DNA from: Paenibacillus sp. FSL H3-0469
GTDB taxonomy: Bacteria; Bacillota; Bacilli; Paenibacillales; Paenibacillaceae
Length of the DNA stretch: 64,000 nt
Assembly: GCF_038051945.1 (NCBI RefSeq)
Contig: NZ_CP150302.1
Span: 1,798,001-1,862,000 of the forward strand
Reading direction: 5' to 3'
Part shown: piece after piece, positions 26,578-38,508 of the stretch
Layout of the letters: every line of letters starts with the position of its first letter
Position numbering within the stretch: the first letter of the stretch is position 1
The notes under the pieces: model-generated
Seen by the model: only the letters and a program-made list of their open reading frames with translations
The model's database searches: none
Told to the model about the DNA's origin: nothing
Program-made: the position numbers and the translations under genes

Positions 26578-26757
26578 CCTATCTCCTCCTGACCGCCTTG
26601 ATTTAGATGCTGCAAAAGCATAACCAGCCACCCTATTTCAGCCGTAAACAGCAATAGCAGCCGGAAATCCAAAGGTTCACTACAGTGGCGATTGCACCCA
26701 CCGTCCAAATCTGTGGTGCGGCTTATTTAACCTTGCAATCAGCAGCTTTCATTCTGC

Positions 26758-27702
26758 TTACAGCAGCTCCCCAGCCTGCATAATCAGCTTGTCGTCGATA
26801 TACACATCCGGCTTCATGACCACAGCATCAATATGCACGCCAGCCGCAACGACCCCGCCAAACGTATTATTGCTGCCAAAAGCAACATGGATCGTCCCGT
26901 ACACCTTCTCATCTTCCAGCACCACGCCTGTAATCCGGGCCTTGTTATTGGTCCCGATGCCGAATTCGCCCAGCAGCCGGCCATCGCCATCGCCAAGCAT
27001 GTCCAGCAGCTTGCCGCCATGCTCCCCGCCGGCATGGATCAGCCGTCCATCTTCCACGGTCAGCACCATCGGGCCATCCAGTGCGCCAATCCCTGCTACC
27101 GAGCCATCCACCTTAATCTGGCCGGTAGCTGTACCTTCCAGCGGTGCAATATAAGCTTCACCTGAGGGCAGATTGCCTGATTCGCCCGGATTGAGGTATA
27201 GCCCGGTGCTGAGAATGCCATCCCGGCCGTCAATAGAGAAACTAAGAACCATCCCTTCCTTCTCCACACGCACCCGGCTGCCCGCAGACAACAGCGCAGC
27301 GACCTGCTCGGTCAGCGCCTTCACCTGCCCATAATCCGCAGTGATCGCGCCGTGGCTGAACATATCATCGGTGATCCCCGGCATGGTAGCTACCCGGGTT
27401 CCTGCCGCGGCTGCCTGCTTGCGCGCCGCCGTATGTGTCATCGAATGTGTCGTGATGCATACGGCCACATCCGCCTTAGCCATAGCTTCGGCAACTGGAG
27501 CCGGAGGCTCTTCCCCCGATCTGCTCCGCGGCTGCATGACCAGCAGCATCGATTCCGCTCCCAGCCGCTTGCCTGCCTCATAGACCGACTCAGCCAGATC
27601 ACGCTTATCATCATCAGCTACTACGGCCAGCAGTTCTCCGCTGGCAACCCCGAGACAATCCTTAAGAACGTTCATACTAATTGCTATTCTTGCTTCACTC
27701 AT
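26758..27702 (-). CDS. Aminopeptidase T-like (M29-related, COG2309) protein
   Basis: This 314-aa protein starts at ATG 27702, eight bases after GGAGG; an ATG two codons earlier lies too close. A Rossmann-like N-terminal half (LLAVVADDDKRDLAESVYEAGKRLGAESML) precedes a metal-dependent half with LPSGEAYIAPLEGTATG, FGIGTNNKAR, and GTIHVAFGSNNTFGG with HID. These resemble the leucyl aminopeptidase T group. Operon position suggests it cleaves a peptide-like compound. Assignment to family is good; catalytic activity is unproven. Confidence 0.8.
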   Translation of the reverse strand: MSEARIAISMNVLKDCLGVASGELLAVVADDDKRDLAESVYEAGKRLGAESMLLVMQPRSRSGEEPPAPVAEAMAKADVAVCITTHSMTHTAARKQAAAAGTRVATMPGITDDMFSHGAITADYGQVKALTEQVAALLSAGSRVRVEKEGMVLSFSIDGRDGILSTGLYLNPGESGNLPSGEAYIAPLEGTATGQIKVDGSVAGIGALDGPMVLTVEDGRLIHAGGEHGGKLLDMLGDGDGRLLGEFGIGTNNKARITGVVLEDEKVYGTIHVAFGSNNTFGGVVAAGVHIDAVVMKPDVYIDDKLIMQAGELL

Positions 27703-27719
27703 CTTCATTTCCTCCCGAA

Positions 27720-28388
27720 TTACACCATTTCTGCTACCAGCTTGCCCATCAGGGCATTGGACAGCACGGCGGGCACTCCTGCGGAGGCCGCCCACTGTCT
27801 ATGCTGCTCCACATATCCCATACAGTCAAGCACTATCACGTCCGCATGATCCCGCAGACGCTCTGCTGCGGCGCGAAAATCCGCTTCCGTACCGGTATAA
27901 GGTGAAGCCGCTGCAAACGGCAGCCGCACTCCGGCTCCTGCGAATTTTTCAATCATTGCGTCCTCCTGCTCGGGCAAAGGTCCGATCAATCCCAGACGGC
28001 GCCCGTCCAGCATCGCCTGCACGACCGGTGGAATAATCCGGTCCGGCTCAATCAGATGGGCAGCAGATGTATGCAGCCCCGGAAAAACTCCCGTGCAAGC
28101 TAGCAGGATCGTCCGAATCCCAGCGGCTTCCATAGCATCAATCTTCCCTTGCAGAACGGTCTGTATCCGCTCGCGGGAGATTACCGCAGCAGACCCGTCT
28201 GTCATACGGGTGGTCAGCACATACTCCCCCGGGGCCGGACTGTAATATTCCTTAACCTGTTCAGCCGTGAAACCGTCCAAGACCCCGGATTGTACCAGTC
28301 CCGCCTTGCCTTCAAGATATTTCTCAATGATAGGCGCGACATCTTGCCTGGGCGCTTGCCCAATTGTAATCAGCCCGATATTCTTCAT
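27720..28388 (-). CDS. AroM family protein
   Basis: This 222-aa protein matches AroM across its length: MKNIGLITIGQAPRQDVAPI at the start, LLACTGVFPGL mid-way, and VIVLDCMGY near the end. The two cysteines sit where Asp/Glu racemase-fold enzymes have theirs, so AroM may be a divergent member. Its function is unknown despite the aro name given in E. coli. It lies between DUF1177 and the aminopeptidase-like gene. A 10-bp hairpin precedes it. Confidence 0.88.
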   Translation of the reverse strand: MKNIGLITIGQAPRQDVAPIIEKYLEGKAGLVQSGVLDGFTAEQVKEYYSPAPGEYVLTTRMTDGSAAVISRERIQTVLQGKIDAMEAAGIRTILLACTGVFPGLHTSAAHLIEPDRIIPPVVQAMLDGRRLGLIGPLPEQEDAMIEKFAGAGVRLPFAAASPYTGTEADFRAAAERLRDHADVIVLDCMGYVEQHRQWAASAGVPAVLSNALMGKLVAEMV

Positions 28389-28437
28389 CCTTATCCCTCC
28401 AGACGCTATGGGTTACAGCCAAGCTGTGCTAACAGAG

Positions 28438-28464
28438 CAGGCGCTGAAGAAAGCTCAGCGCCTG
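28438..28464. terminator. Hairpin between DUF1177 and aroM-like genes
   Basis: CAGGCGCTGA pairs perfectly with TCAGCGCCTG around a seven-base loop. There is no T-run on the minus strand, so it may act as a processing or attenuation element rather than a strong terminator. Confidence 0.5.
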
Positions 28465-28490
28465 ACTGTACATGTACATCTGTTATCTTG

Positions 28491-29441
28491 TTAGTGAGAA
28501 GTGACTGCCGGTTTACCAAGCGTTTGCAGCACGCTCATGGAGCCGTAAAGCTCAGTAATTTTGGCAAACTCTGCTTCGTTGTAGAAAGCACATGTGCCCT
28601 GCGTTACTTCCTTGGCCGTCTCGATAGCAAAACGCACCGCTTGAGCAATATCCACCTCATGACTGGCACCAGTACCGCAGCCCGGAACCATAGACTGGGC
28701 AGTAATCGCAAGGCCCACTACCGGAGCAGAGGTAGCTACCGCAGGCTGAAGTATGGAATTAATGTGATACAGCCCGTTGCCGTAAGGGGTAATATCCTGA
28801 GTCGTCACCGGAAAAGTAACCGGATACTGCCCTGTTGTCATTTCTTTGATCCGCAGCAAATCCTCGCTGACCCGCAGAATATAGCCTTCCTTGACCGTCG
28901 GCGAGATGGCAATCCCTTTGTGATTAACCACACGGTTGCCTTTGGTCGTATCAATCGATAGAACCGCTTCCATCTCCGGCAGCACTTCATGCTCATTCAT
29001 CTGCAGAATATCCACAGGAGAATCCATGAAATCCACCGGCTCGTGCGGCAGGGTCGGAGCATCCGGGCAAATATGAGTGGTCACCAGCACATCCCCCAGC
29101 AGCACATCCCCTTTGGTCTGCATGTCTGCCAGCTTCAGCGCAGAAGCAATCGCTGCTACCGCTCCATCTGCATCAGAGACCAGACCAATCCGGCTCGGGC
29201 GTGCCCCGATACCACCCAGTCTGCCGACAATGCCGAACGTTGGAGCAGATCCGCCGCCAAGCTTGCCTTCGCTGCCCGGGATCGTGATTTTGACGAATTC
29301 TGTGCTGCCCTTCTCCCCGTCCACCTTCTGAATCTCAACCTTAACTGCAGGATATTCTGCAAATAACTGCTTGACCTGCTTACCGTTAACATAAGCGCTG
29401 TCCAGTGCGTTCAAGACTGTAATCGTTTGATGAAGTGCCAT
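28491..29441 (-). CDS. DUF1177 family protein
   Basis: This 316-aa protein is DUF1177, recognised from its overall sequence (VLNALDSAYVNGKQV, GIVGRLGGIGARPSRIGLVSDADGA, LVTTHICPDAPTLPHEPVDFMDSPVD, MVPGCGTGASHEVDIA). The conserved His/Asp/Glu residues (THICPD, MNEHEVLPEMEAVLSID) suggest a metal-dependent hydrolase, but no function is established. It is first in a four-gene operon with AroM, aminopeptidase-like and racemase-like genes. GGAGG lies seven bases before ATG. Confidence 0.85.
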   Translation of the reverse strand: MALHQTITVLNALDSAYVNGKQVKQLFAEYPAVKVEIQKVDGEKGSTEFVKITIPGSEGKLGGGSAPTFGIVGRLGGIGARPSRIGLVSDADGAVAAIASALKLADMQTKGDVLLGDVLVTTHICPDAPTLPHEPVDFMDSPVDILQMNEHEVLPEMEAVLSIDTTKGNRVVNHKGIAISPTVKEGYILRVSEDLLRIKEMTTGQYPVTFPVTTQDITPYGNGLYHINSILQPAVATSAPVVGLAITAQSMVPGCGTGASHEVDIAQAVRFAIETAKEVTQGTCAFYNEAEFAKITELYGSMSVLQTLGKPAVTSH

Positions 29442-29485
29442 TCTAATTCCTCCCCGGATGCATGCTCATGTTTGTCATGTTTGCA

Positions 29486-29515
29486 TTTATACTATCCCAT
29501 CTCCCAAAATGTCCA
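29486..29515 (-). promoter_or_regulatory. Possible promoter of the DUF1177 operon
   Basis: On the minus strand TGGACA is followed after 18 bases by TATAAA, about 45 bp upstream of the start. The direct repeat AAACATGACAAACATGA lies just downstream and could be an operator. Motif-level evidence only. Confidence 0.35.
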
Positions 29516-29687
29516 CAATGTACCGCCCTGCCAAACTGGAACAGCATTTCTTGTCCTTTGCAGATAAACCTTACGCGCAGCGTACACTCTTGCGGCTTAC
29601 CGCCAATGAATAAAGGGTAATTCTCCCAAGCAGCGAAATATATCAGGGTAATGATGCTTTATTTTCAGACAGGAGGTGCTTCATACG

Positions 29688-30737
29688 ATGAAGTCTGCAC
29701 ATCAGATTAACAAGGACAAGCTGGTCCAGATTATCAGTGAAGAGGCCCGGCGGACGGGGTTCTCAGGGGTCGCACAAGTGGCGGAACGGGAGCAAGTCCT
29801 TGCAGCGGCAGCTTTTGGACTGGCTAATATCGGGGACGTACGGCTCAATCAGGTCCACACCCGCTTCGCCATCGCTTCCGGCAGCAAGCTATTTACCGCC
29901 ATTGCCGTCTGCCAGCTCGCGGAGCAGGGGTTGTTTTCTTTTGACTCCAAAATACTGGACATCCTGCCGAAGCAGGAATTCCCATTGTTCGACCCGGCAG
30001 TCACGGTGCATCAGCTATTGACTCACAGCTCAGGCATACCGGATTACTTCGATGAAGAGGAGATGGAGGATTTCGCGGCATTGTGGAACGAGACCCCGAT
30101 GTACACACTGAGGCGGCCCGGAGATTTTCTCCCGCTGTTCGCCGGACTTCCTATGAAATTCGCCCCAGGCGGGCGTTTTCACTATAACAATGCAGGATAT
30201 ATCATGCTTGCTCTGCTCGTAGAAGCTGTCAGCGGACAGGAGTTCACGGAATATGTAGAACAGCATATTTTTCGCGCTTGCGGGATGAAGGATTCCGGTT
30301 ATTTCGCGCTCGATATGCTTCCTTCCCACACCGCGCAAGGGTATATCGACAGCAGCAACGGGCAAAAGATTAGCAACATCTACTCCATTCCGGTAGTCGG
30401 AGGCGGGGACGGAGGGGCATTTGTGACGGCGGCGGATATGAATAAGCTGTGGAGCGGCTTGCTTGAACACAAGCTGCTGACGCCAGCGGTAACGGACCTG
30501 CTGCTGACTCCGCATATTCATGAGCGTGAGGATAGCTTTTACGGCTATGGAGTCTGGATACAAGCCGGCCCCAGCGAAAAAGTCCTGAAGTACCATATCA
30601 TGGGCTACGATCCCGGGATCAGCTTCCACTCCGCATACTATCCCGAACGTGGCCTAACGATGACTGCTCTCTGTAACAAGAGTAACGGGGCTTACACGAT
30701 AATGTCTGCTATGGAGGGCTATCTGCCGGTGGGGTAG
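29688..30737 (+). CDS. Serine hydrolase, beta-lactamase/class C PBP-like family
   Basis: This 349-aa protein has the SxxK motif SGSK (64-67), the YxN motif YNN (166-168) and family blocks LLTHSSGIPDYF and FHYNNAGYIML. No signal peptide is visible, so a cytoplasmic esterase or peptidase is more likely than a wall enzyme. ATG 29688 lies 11 bases after AGGAGG; an earlier in-frame GTG overlaps that site. It is the only plus-strand gene in the 14-34 kb block and is divergent from DUF1177. The substrate is unknown. Confidence 0.88.
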   Translation: MKSAHQINKDKLVQIISEEARRTGFSGVAQVAEREQVLAAAAFGLANIGDVRLNQVHTRFAIASGSKLFTAIAVCQLAEQGLFSFDSKILDILPKQEFPLFDPAVTVHQLLTHSSGIPDYFDEEEMEDFAALWNETPMYTLRRPGDFLPLFAGLPMKFAPGGRFHYNNAGYIMLALLVEAVSGQEFTEYVEQHIFRACGMKDSGYFALDMLPSHTAQGYIDSSNGQKISNIYSIPVVGGGDGGAFVTAADMNKLWSGLLEHKLLTPAVTDLLLTPHIHEREDSFYGYGVWIQAGPSEKVLKYHIMGYDPGISFHSAYYPERGLTMTALCNKSNGAYTIMSAMEGYLPVG

Positions 30738-30794
30738 CGGTATGTTCCGTTTAGCAGTTACGAGTATGATTCAATTGTCCTCAGATGCATTTAT

Positions 30795-30833
30795 AGCCTT
30801 AGCTCAGTTTCTGGGCTAAGGCTCTTTTAGTTT
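30795..30833 (+). terminator. Terminator of the serine hydrolase gene
   Basis: The 9-bp stem AGCCTTAGC/GCTAAGGCT is followed by CTTTTAGTTTT. It lies between the convergent serine hydrolase and collagen-like genes. Confidence 0.8.
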
Positions 30834-30855
30834 TAATCTGCTGGGTGGCGTGGGA

Positions 30856-33342
<2,487 letters not shown>

Positions 33343-33558
33343 CTACTTCATTGCTTAAAGTGTCAATCTCTATTAAATGAACTACAGATTCATCCAGAAC
33401 CTATCGGCTCCTACCATATGAATCCTGTAGTCTATCATATTCAAGCCAATTTCAACTGCGTATGCTGTTGACCCTAGACCCTAGTAATCAGTTCTTTGGT
33501 TCGATTCGTTCCGAATTAGCCGGATGTCTTCAGAACAAAATGCCTGCGGCATCCCCCC

Positions 33559-33800
33559 TGTGATCGGTTTTTCGACCATATCCCGCCCACACGCCTCTGC
33601 CACACCGAATGTAGTCGGTTTTTCGGCCATATCCCGCCCACGCGTCTCTGCCACACTGAATGTGGTCGGTTTTTCGACCATATCCCGCCCACGCGTCTCT
33701 GCCACACTGAATGTGGTCGGTTTTTCGACCATATCCCGCCCACACGCCTCCGCTGCACTGAATGTGGTCGGTTTTTCGACCACATCCGGCCCAGATGACC
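33559..33800. repeat. 51-bp tandem hairpin array, family A variant (array 3)
   Basis: Units start at 33559, 33610, 33661, 33712 and 33763, exactly 51 bp apart. The core is TGGTCG-GTTTTT-CGACCA, with the same loop as array 1 but different stem bases that still pair. The spacer (CCCGCCCACGCGTCTCTGCC) resembles that of array 5. It lies in the 715-bp gap between the collagen-like gene and pdp. The rest of the gap shows nothing else but a terminator. Confidence 0.95.
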
Positions 33801-33948
33801 ACGCGCTGTCCATGTGTTCGGTGAAATCAGCGAAGTCATTCCTATTAATGATCCAGAATATAGTCATCCTGCCGAGGCTCCAAGCCCCCCCAACTTTATG
33901 CAAGACTTATCCCCATCGGACGTAAATCATAATTTCCTAATCAAAAAT

Positions 33949-33996
33949 AAAACAAGCCGTACGCCAGCAACATGCTGATTCGTACGGCTTGTTTGT
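33949..33996 (-). terminator. Terminator of the nucleoside salvage operon
   Basis: AACAAGCCGTACG pairs perfectly with CGTACGGCTTGTT (13 bp). On the minus strand it is followed by TTATTTTTGAT. It lies about 35 bp after the pdp stop. Confidence 0.9.
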
Positions 33997-34030
33997 ATAA
34001 ACGTAGATTCCAAAGTATATTCCGTTCCGG

Positions 34031-35362
34031 CTAGTACCGCGTTACCCCATCCTTAGTCACCAGCGCAAAAACCAGCGGCTGCGGCGGAACCGGCTGGGCG
34101 GAGATGCGGTAAGCCTCCAGCACTTTGGCTTCGGCCTCCTTCACCTTGCCTTCGCTGGCATCGTTCACATGCAACACTGCCAGAATATCGCCTGCGGCCA
34201 CGGCGTCGCCTACCTTCAGCGAGAGCTGAATGCCGACCGCCAGATCGATCACGGACTCCTTCGTCTCACGTCCGGCACCGAGCAGCATCGCAGCCACACC
34301 GATCTCTTCAGCCTGGATGCTCTCCACATAGCCTGCGGCCTCCGCCTTGACTTCGATGAATCGGCGGGCAGCGGGCAAGGTGTCAGGAGAATCAATCTGC
34401 GAAGCATCGCCGCCCTGAGCCGACACCATCTGCTTGAACTTATTCAGCGCACTGCCGTCCTTGATATGGGACAGCAGCATGGAACGTGCTTCTTGTTCGT
34501 CCTTTGCCTTGCCGCCAAGAACGAGCATCTGGCTGCCCAGGATCAGGCAGACTTCCTGCAGATCCTTCGGCCCGTGGCCGTTCAAGGTCTCGATGCCCTC
34601 TTTGATCTCCAGGGCATTCCCGATGCCGAAGCCCAGCGGCTGGTCCATGTCGCTGATGACCGCTACCGTGTTGCGGCCAAGGTGAGTGCCGATATCTACC
34701 ATCGCCTGGGCCAGCGCAATGGAATCGTCAAGCGTCTTCATGAACGCACCGCTGCCGGTCTTCACATCCAGCACGATGGCGTCCGCGCCTGCGGCAATCT
34801 TCTTGCTCATGACGGAGCTGGCAATGAGCGGAATGGATTCTACCGTGGCCGTCACATCACGCAGGGCATACAGCTTTTTGTCTGCTGGCGTGATATTGCC
34901 GGACTGGCCGATTACGGCTGCACCGATCTCGCCCACCTGGGCGAAGAACCGTTCCCGGTCCATCTCCACCGAGAAGCCTGTGATCGACTCCAGCTTATCC
35001 AGTGTGCCTCCGGTGTGGCCCAGGCCTCGCCCGGACATTTTGGCTACAGGTACTCCGGCCGCTGCGACCAGCGGTGCAAGCACAACAGTTGTCTTATCGC
35101 CCACGCCTCCTGTAGAATGCTTGTCCACCTTGATGCCCGCAATCGGGCTAAGGTCCACCTGGTCGCCGGACATCGCCATCTCCAGGGTCAGGTCGCCGGT
35201 CTCACGCGCGTTCATACCGCGGAAATACACAGCCATGGCCCAAGCGGAGATCTGATAATCCGGGATCTCCCCCTTGCTGTAGCCTTGAATCAGAAAAGCA
35301 ATTTCTTCACGGCTCAGCTCACCGCCATCTCTTTTTTTCTGAATGAGATCAACAGCACGCAT
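34031..35362 (-). CDS. pdp: Pyrimidine-nucleoside phosphorylase
   Basis: This 443-aa enzyme is full length for the thymidine/pyrimidine phosphorylase family. The nucleoside/phosphate-binding segment [15 protein letters not shown] is about residues 78-92, and [16 protein letters not shown] follows. It splits uridine, thymidine and deoxyuridine with phosphate to a base and (deoxy)ribose-1-phosphate, the substrate of phosphopentomutase upstream in the operon. Its ATG overlaps the purine phosphorylase stop (TGATG), so translation is coupled. Operon order is as in B. subtilis. Confidence 0.97.
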   Translation of the reverse strand: MRAVDLIQKKRDGGELSREEIAFLIQGYSKGEIPDYQISAWAMAVYFRGMNARETGDLTLEMAMSGDQVDLSPIAGIKVDKHSTGGVGDKTTVVLAPLVAAAGVPVAKMSGRGLGHTGGTLDKLESITGFSVEMDRERFFAQVGEIGAAVIGQSGNITPADKKLYALRDVTATVESIPLIASSVMSKKIAAGADAIVLDVKTGSGAFMKTLDDSIALAQAMVDIGTHLGRNTVAVISDMDQPLGFGIGNALEIKEGIETLNGHGPKDLQEVCLILGSQMLVLGGKAKDEQEARSMLLSHIKDGSALNKFKQMVSAQGGDASQIDSPDTLPAARRFIEVKAEAAGYVESIQAEEIGVAAMLLGAGRETKESVIDLAVGIQLSLKVGDAVAAGDILAVLHVNDASEGKVKEAEAKVLEAYRISAQPVPPQPLVFALVTKDGVTRY

Positions 35363-36225
35363 CAGACCTGTACCTCACGGACGAAGGCACGTACCAGTCC
35401 GATGAATTTAGGTTTGGTCAGGTTCGCCACTTTTACCACCTGCTCATGGGTGAGCGGCTCCAGCTCGTCGCCAATCGCCATGTCGGTGATACAGGTGATG
35501 CCGAGCACGCGCAGCTTACTGTGGCTGGCTACGATAACCTCCGGCACGGTGGACATTCCCACGGCATCGCCGCCGAGATAAGCCAGCATTTTCAGCTCAG
35601 CCGGGGTCTCATAAGTCGGGCCGCTGATGCCGGCATATACGCCTTCCTGCAGGACAAGCGCTTCACCGTCGACACCTGTAACTCCGCTTGCAAGCTTTTT
35701 CGCAAGTTCAATATATTCAGGGTCATACGCACTGGACATATCAGGGAATCTTACGCCAAGCTCCGGATCATTCGGTCCGATCAACGGGTTGTCGCCAGTC
35801 ATATTGAGGTGGTCAGTAATCAGCATCAGGTCGCCTGCCTTGAACGCTCTGTTCATTCCGCCGCCAGCGTTGGTAATGACAAGGGTGCCGATGCCCAGCT
35901 TAGCCATTACATAGACCGGAAGAACTACCTTGCGCATCTCATAACCTTCATAATAGTGAAAACGGCCCTGCATAATCATTACATCCTTGCCTTCCAGCTT
36001 ACCGATTACGAACCGTCCGGCATGACCTTCTACCGTTGAATGGGGAAAATGCGGAATTTCTTCATATGGCAGGTAGACGGCATCTTCAATCTGATCGCCC
36101 AGGTCGCCAAGACCTGAACCCAGAATAAGGCCGATAGCCGGTGTATAACCGCCGAATTTGGACTGAATATAAGCAGCGGCTTCCTTCACTTGAGTGCCGT
36201 ATGGGACTGTTGTTGGTGTTGTCAT
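35362..36225 (-). CDS. Purine-nucleoside phosphorylase, paralogue 1
   Basis: This 287-aa enzyme is of the trimeric PNP (PunA/PupG) family. [14 protein letters not shown] is the phosphate-binding stretch; further motifs are [10 protein letters not shown] and GRFHYYEGY. The family's usual NAAGG is NAGGG here. GGGAGG precedes the ATG by eight bases. It phosphorolyses guanosine, inosine and deoxy forms. It lies directly downstream of a second PNP gene with clearly related but divergent sequence, so the two may differ in specificity. Confidence 0.95.
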   Translation of the reverse strand: MTTPTTVPYGTQVKEAAAYIQSKFGGYTPAIGLILGSGLGDLGDQIEDAVYLPYEEIPHFPHSTVEGHAGRFVIGKLEGKDVMIMQGRFHYYEGYEMRKVVLPVYVMAKLGIGTLVITNAGGGMNRAFKAGDLMLITDHLNMTGDNPLIGPNDPELGVRFPDMSSAYDPEYIELAKKLASGVTGVDGEALVLQEGVYAGISGPTYETPAELKMLAYLGGDAVGMSTVPEVIVASHSKLRVLGITCITDMAIGDELEPLTHEQVVKVANLTKPKFIGLVRAFVREVQV

Positions 36226-36286
36226 AGGTTGATCCTCCCGGATATGAATTGTGTATTATAGGATGCGCTATAGCGTGAAGCAGAAA

Positions 36287-37111
36287 CTACATTTTCGGTA
36301 TAAAAGCCAGCACCAGCTTGAGGAACTGCTCGCGCACACGCTCGGCTGTCTCCATCACTTCTGCATGGTTCAGCGGCTGCGGCAGAATACCGGCAGCCAT
36401 GTTGGTGATACAGGAAATGCCCAGCACTTCAATTCCGGCATGACGGGCAACGATGGTCTCGGATACGGTGGACATGCCTACGGCATCTGCTCCCTGGCGG
36501 CGCAGCATTACGATCTCAGCAGGGGTCTCATAGTTCGGTCCGAGCAGACCGGCGTATACACCTTCTTTGAACTCGAAATTCAGTCCCGCAGCAGCTTCCT
36601 TGGCGGCTGCAATCAGACGCGGGCTGTACGCCGAGGACATATCCGGGAACCGTACGCCCAGCGCATTGTCATTCGGTCCGCTCAGCGGGTTGCGTCCGGT
36701 CAGGTTCAGATGATCCGTGATCAGCATGAGATCGCCCGGTGTGTATTCAGTGTTGACGCCACCGGCAGCGTTGGTGACCAGCAGGCTGGTTACGCCCAGC
36801 TCCTTCATCACCCGTACCGGGAAGGCTGTAACCTCCGGGCCGTAGCCCTCATACATGTGGAAGCGTCCCTTCATCATGACCACGCGGCGGCCTTCGATCA
36901 TGCCGATCAGCAGCTCACCTTCATGTCCTTCTACCGTGGACACCGGAAAATGAGGAATCTCATGATAAGGAATAACAACTTCATCTGTGATCAGATCCGC
37001 CAGAATGCCGAGCCCGGAGCCCAGGATCAGCCCGATTTCGGGGGCGACGGTGCATTTATCTTTGATATATACGGCGGCTTCTTGAATATGGTTAAGAGTC
37101 ACACTGGTCAT
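36287..37111 (-). CDS. Purine-nucleoside phosphorylase, paralogue 2
   Basis: This 274-aa enzyme has [36 protein letters not shown] and the canonical NAAGGVN. It is closer to classical PNP I than the neighbouring paralogue at its purine-site loop. It sits between drm and paralogue 1 with short spacers, in the place held by the single pupG in B. subtilis. Confidence 0.95.
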   Translation of the reverse strand: MTSVTLNHIQEAAVYIKDKCTVAPEIGLILGSGLGILADLITDEVVIPYHEIPHFPVSTVEGHEGELLIGMIEGRRVVMMKGRFHMYEGYGPEVTAFPVRVMKELGVTSLLVTNAAGGVNTEYTPGDLMLITDHLNLTGRNPLSGPNDNALGVRFPDMSSAYSPRLIAAAKEAAAGLNFEFKEGVYAGLLGPNYETPAEIVMLRRQGADAVGMSTVSETIVARHAGIEVLGISCITNMAAGILPQPLNHAEVMETAERVREQFLKLVLAFIPKM

Positions 37112-37130
37112 GGTTTGGTTTCCTCCAGAA

Positions 37131-38309
37131 TTAGATTAGTTGAGCCAAAAAGCTTGTCCCGTACTTCGGAGCCTTCGCCCCGAAGTTATCGGCGATTGTC
37201 GCGGCCACATCCGAGAAGGTCTGGCGGATGCCCAGGCTGCCGGGAGTCTTGAATCTCGGACTGTAGACCAAGAGCGGCACATACTCACGCGTATGGTCCG
37301 TTCCGGCATGGATCGGGTCATTGCCATGGTCTGCGGAGATGATCAGCAGATCATCCTCACCGAGCGTACTGAGCAGCTCAGGCAGCGCCTGATCGAATAC
37401 CTCCAGCGCACGGCCGTAGCCTTCCGGATCACGGCGGTGGCCGTAGAGGGAATCAAAGTCCACCAGATTAGTGAACAGGAATCCGTCAAACGGCTTGCGC
37501 AGCTCGTCGATGGTAATCTGGATGCCGTGTTCATTGCTTTTGGTCGGATAGGTTGCGGTTACCCCTTCTCCGGTAAAAATATCATTGATCTTGCCGACAG
37601 CAATCACATCCTTGCCGATATCCTCCAGCGCATTCATCACCGTTGGCTCCGGCGGCTTCACTGCATAATCATGGCGGTTAGGTGTACGCACGAAATTTCC
37701 CGGCTCGCCGACATAAGGGCGGGCAATCACGCGGCCTACGGAGAACTCGGGAGCCATCGTCAGCTCACGGGCGATTTTACAGGCGCTGTACAGCTCCTCC
37801 AGAGGGATAATATCTTCATGCGCCGCAAGCTGGAACACGCTGTCCGCCGAGGTATAGACAATCCATGCCCCCGTCTTCATCTGCTCCTCGCCGTATTCCA
37901 CGAGAATCTCGGTACCGGAAGCTGGCTTGTTGCCGAGGACCTTGCGTCCGGTAGCCGCTTCGAATTTCTCAATCAGCTCCGCCGGGAAGCCGTCAAAGTA
38001 GGTGTTAAAAGGAACCTCGATCTTCAGCCCCATCAGCTCCCAGTGGCCGGTCATCGTGTCCTTGCCTACAGATACCTCCTGCATTTTGCCGTAATAGCCT
38101 GTAGGGGCTGTTACCGGTTCAAGCGGCGGCAGCGGCGCAATATTCGCCAGCCCGAGCTGCTGCAGATTCGGAAGCTTAAGACCCGGAACCCGTTCCAGAA
38201 TATGTCCGAGCGTATGGGAGCCTGTATCTCCGAAATTAGCGGCATCCGGCGCTTCACCGATTCCTACACTGTCCAGAACAATAAATCCGATGCGTTTAAA
38301 TGAGGACAT
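37131..38309 (-). CDS. drm: Phosphopentomutase
   Basis: This 392-aa enzyme of the alkaline-phosphatase superfamily has metal-binding [13 protein letters not shown] at the N-terminus and SADHGNDP near the C-terminus, as well as the [10 protein letters not shown] segment with the phospho-acceptor threonine. It interconverts ribose-1- and ribose-5-phosphate (and deoxy forms), linking nucleoside phosphorolysis to central metabolism. ATG 38309 is used; a GTG upstream abuts the AAGGAG ribosome site. It is the first gene of the salvage operon. Confidence 0.97.
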   Translation of the reverse strand: MSSFKRIGFIVLDSVGIGEAPDAANFGDTGSHTLGHILERVPGLKLPNLQQLGLANIAPLPPLEPVTAPTGYYGKMQEVSVGKDTMTGHWELMGLKIEVPFNTYFDGFPAELIEKFEAATGRKVLGNKPASGTEILVEYGEEQMKTGAWIVYTSADSVFQLAAHEDIIPLEELYSACKIARELTMAPEFSVGRVIARPYVGEPGNFVRTPNRHDYAVKPPEPTVMNALEDIGKDVIAVGKINDIFTGEGVTATYPTKSNEHGIQITIDELRKPFDGFLFTNLVDFDSLYGHRRDPEGYGRALEVFDQALPELLSTLGEDDLLIISADHGNDPIHAGTDHTREYVPLLVYSPRFKTPGSLGIRQTFSDVAATIADNFGAKAPKYGTSFLAQLI

Positions 38310-38363
38310 TGCCGTCTTCACTCCTTTTATAGTTTGCATAATTCTGCCCTGTGCTCTAAGCAT

Positions 38364-38403
38364 GAAGAAACTCCGGGAGAACCTCTCCCGGGAGCGATTT
38401 CTT
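38364..38403 (-). terminator. Hairpin between xerD and drm
   Basis: CTCCGGGAGA faces TCTCCCGGGAG with a three-base loop. On the minus strand it is followed by TTTCTTC. It probably ends the fur-side transcript before drm. Confidence 0.65.
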
Positions 38404-38508
38404 CAGTATGATTCCATCATAACTTTCTTACTCACAAAAAGCATCTTTTCGGCCCAATCCAATCCGCCTGCCCGTTATTCCTAAGGTCCCTCATCCCTGT
38501 ACAACCGG

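Noticed and set aside
34169..35581. 470-aa plus-strand frame over pdp and pnp
   Set aside because: It is antisense to well-conserved enzymes, has no ribosome site, and has His/Arg/Gln-rich composition typical of shadow frames. The 387-aa frame over drm and the 344-aa frame over the PepT-like gene were rejected likewise.
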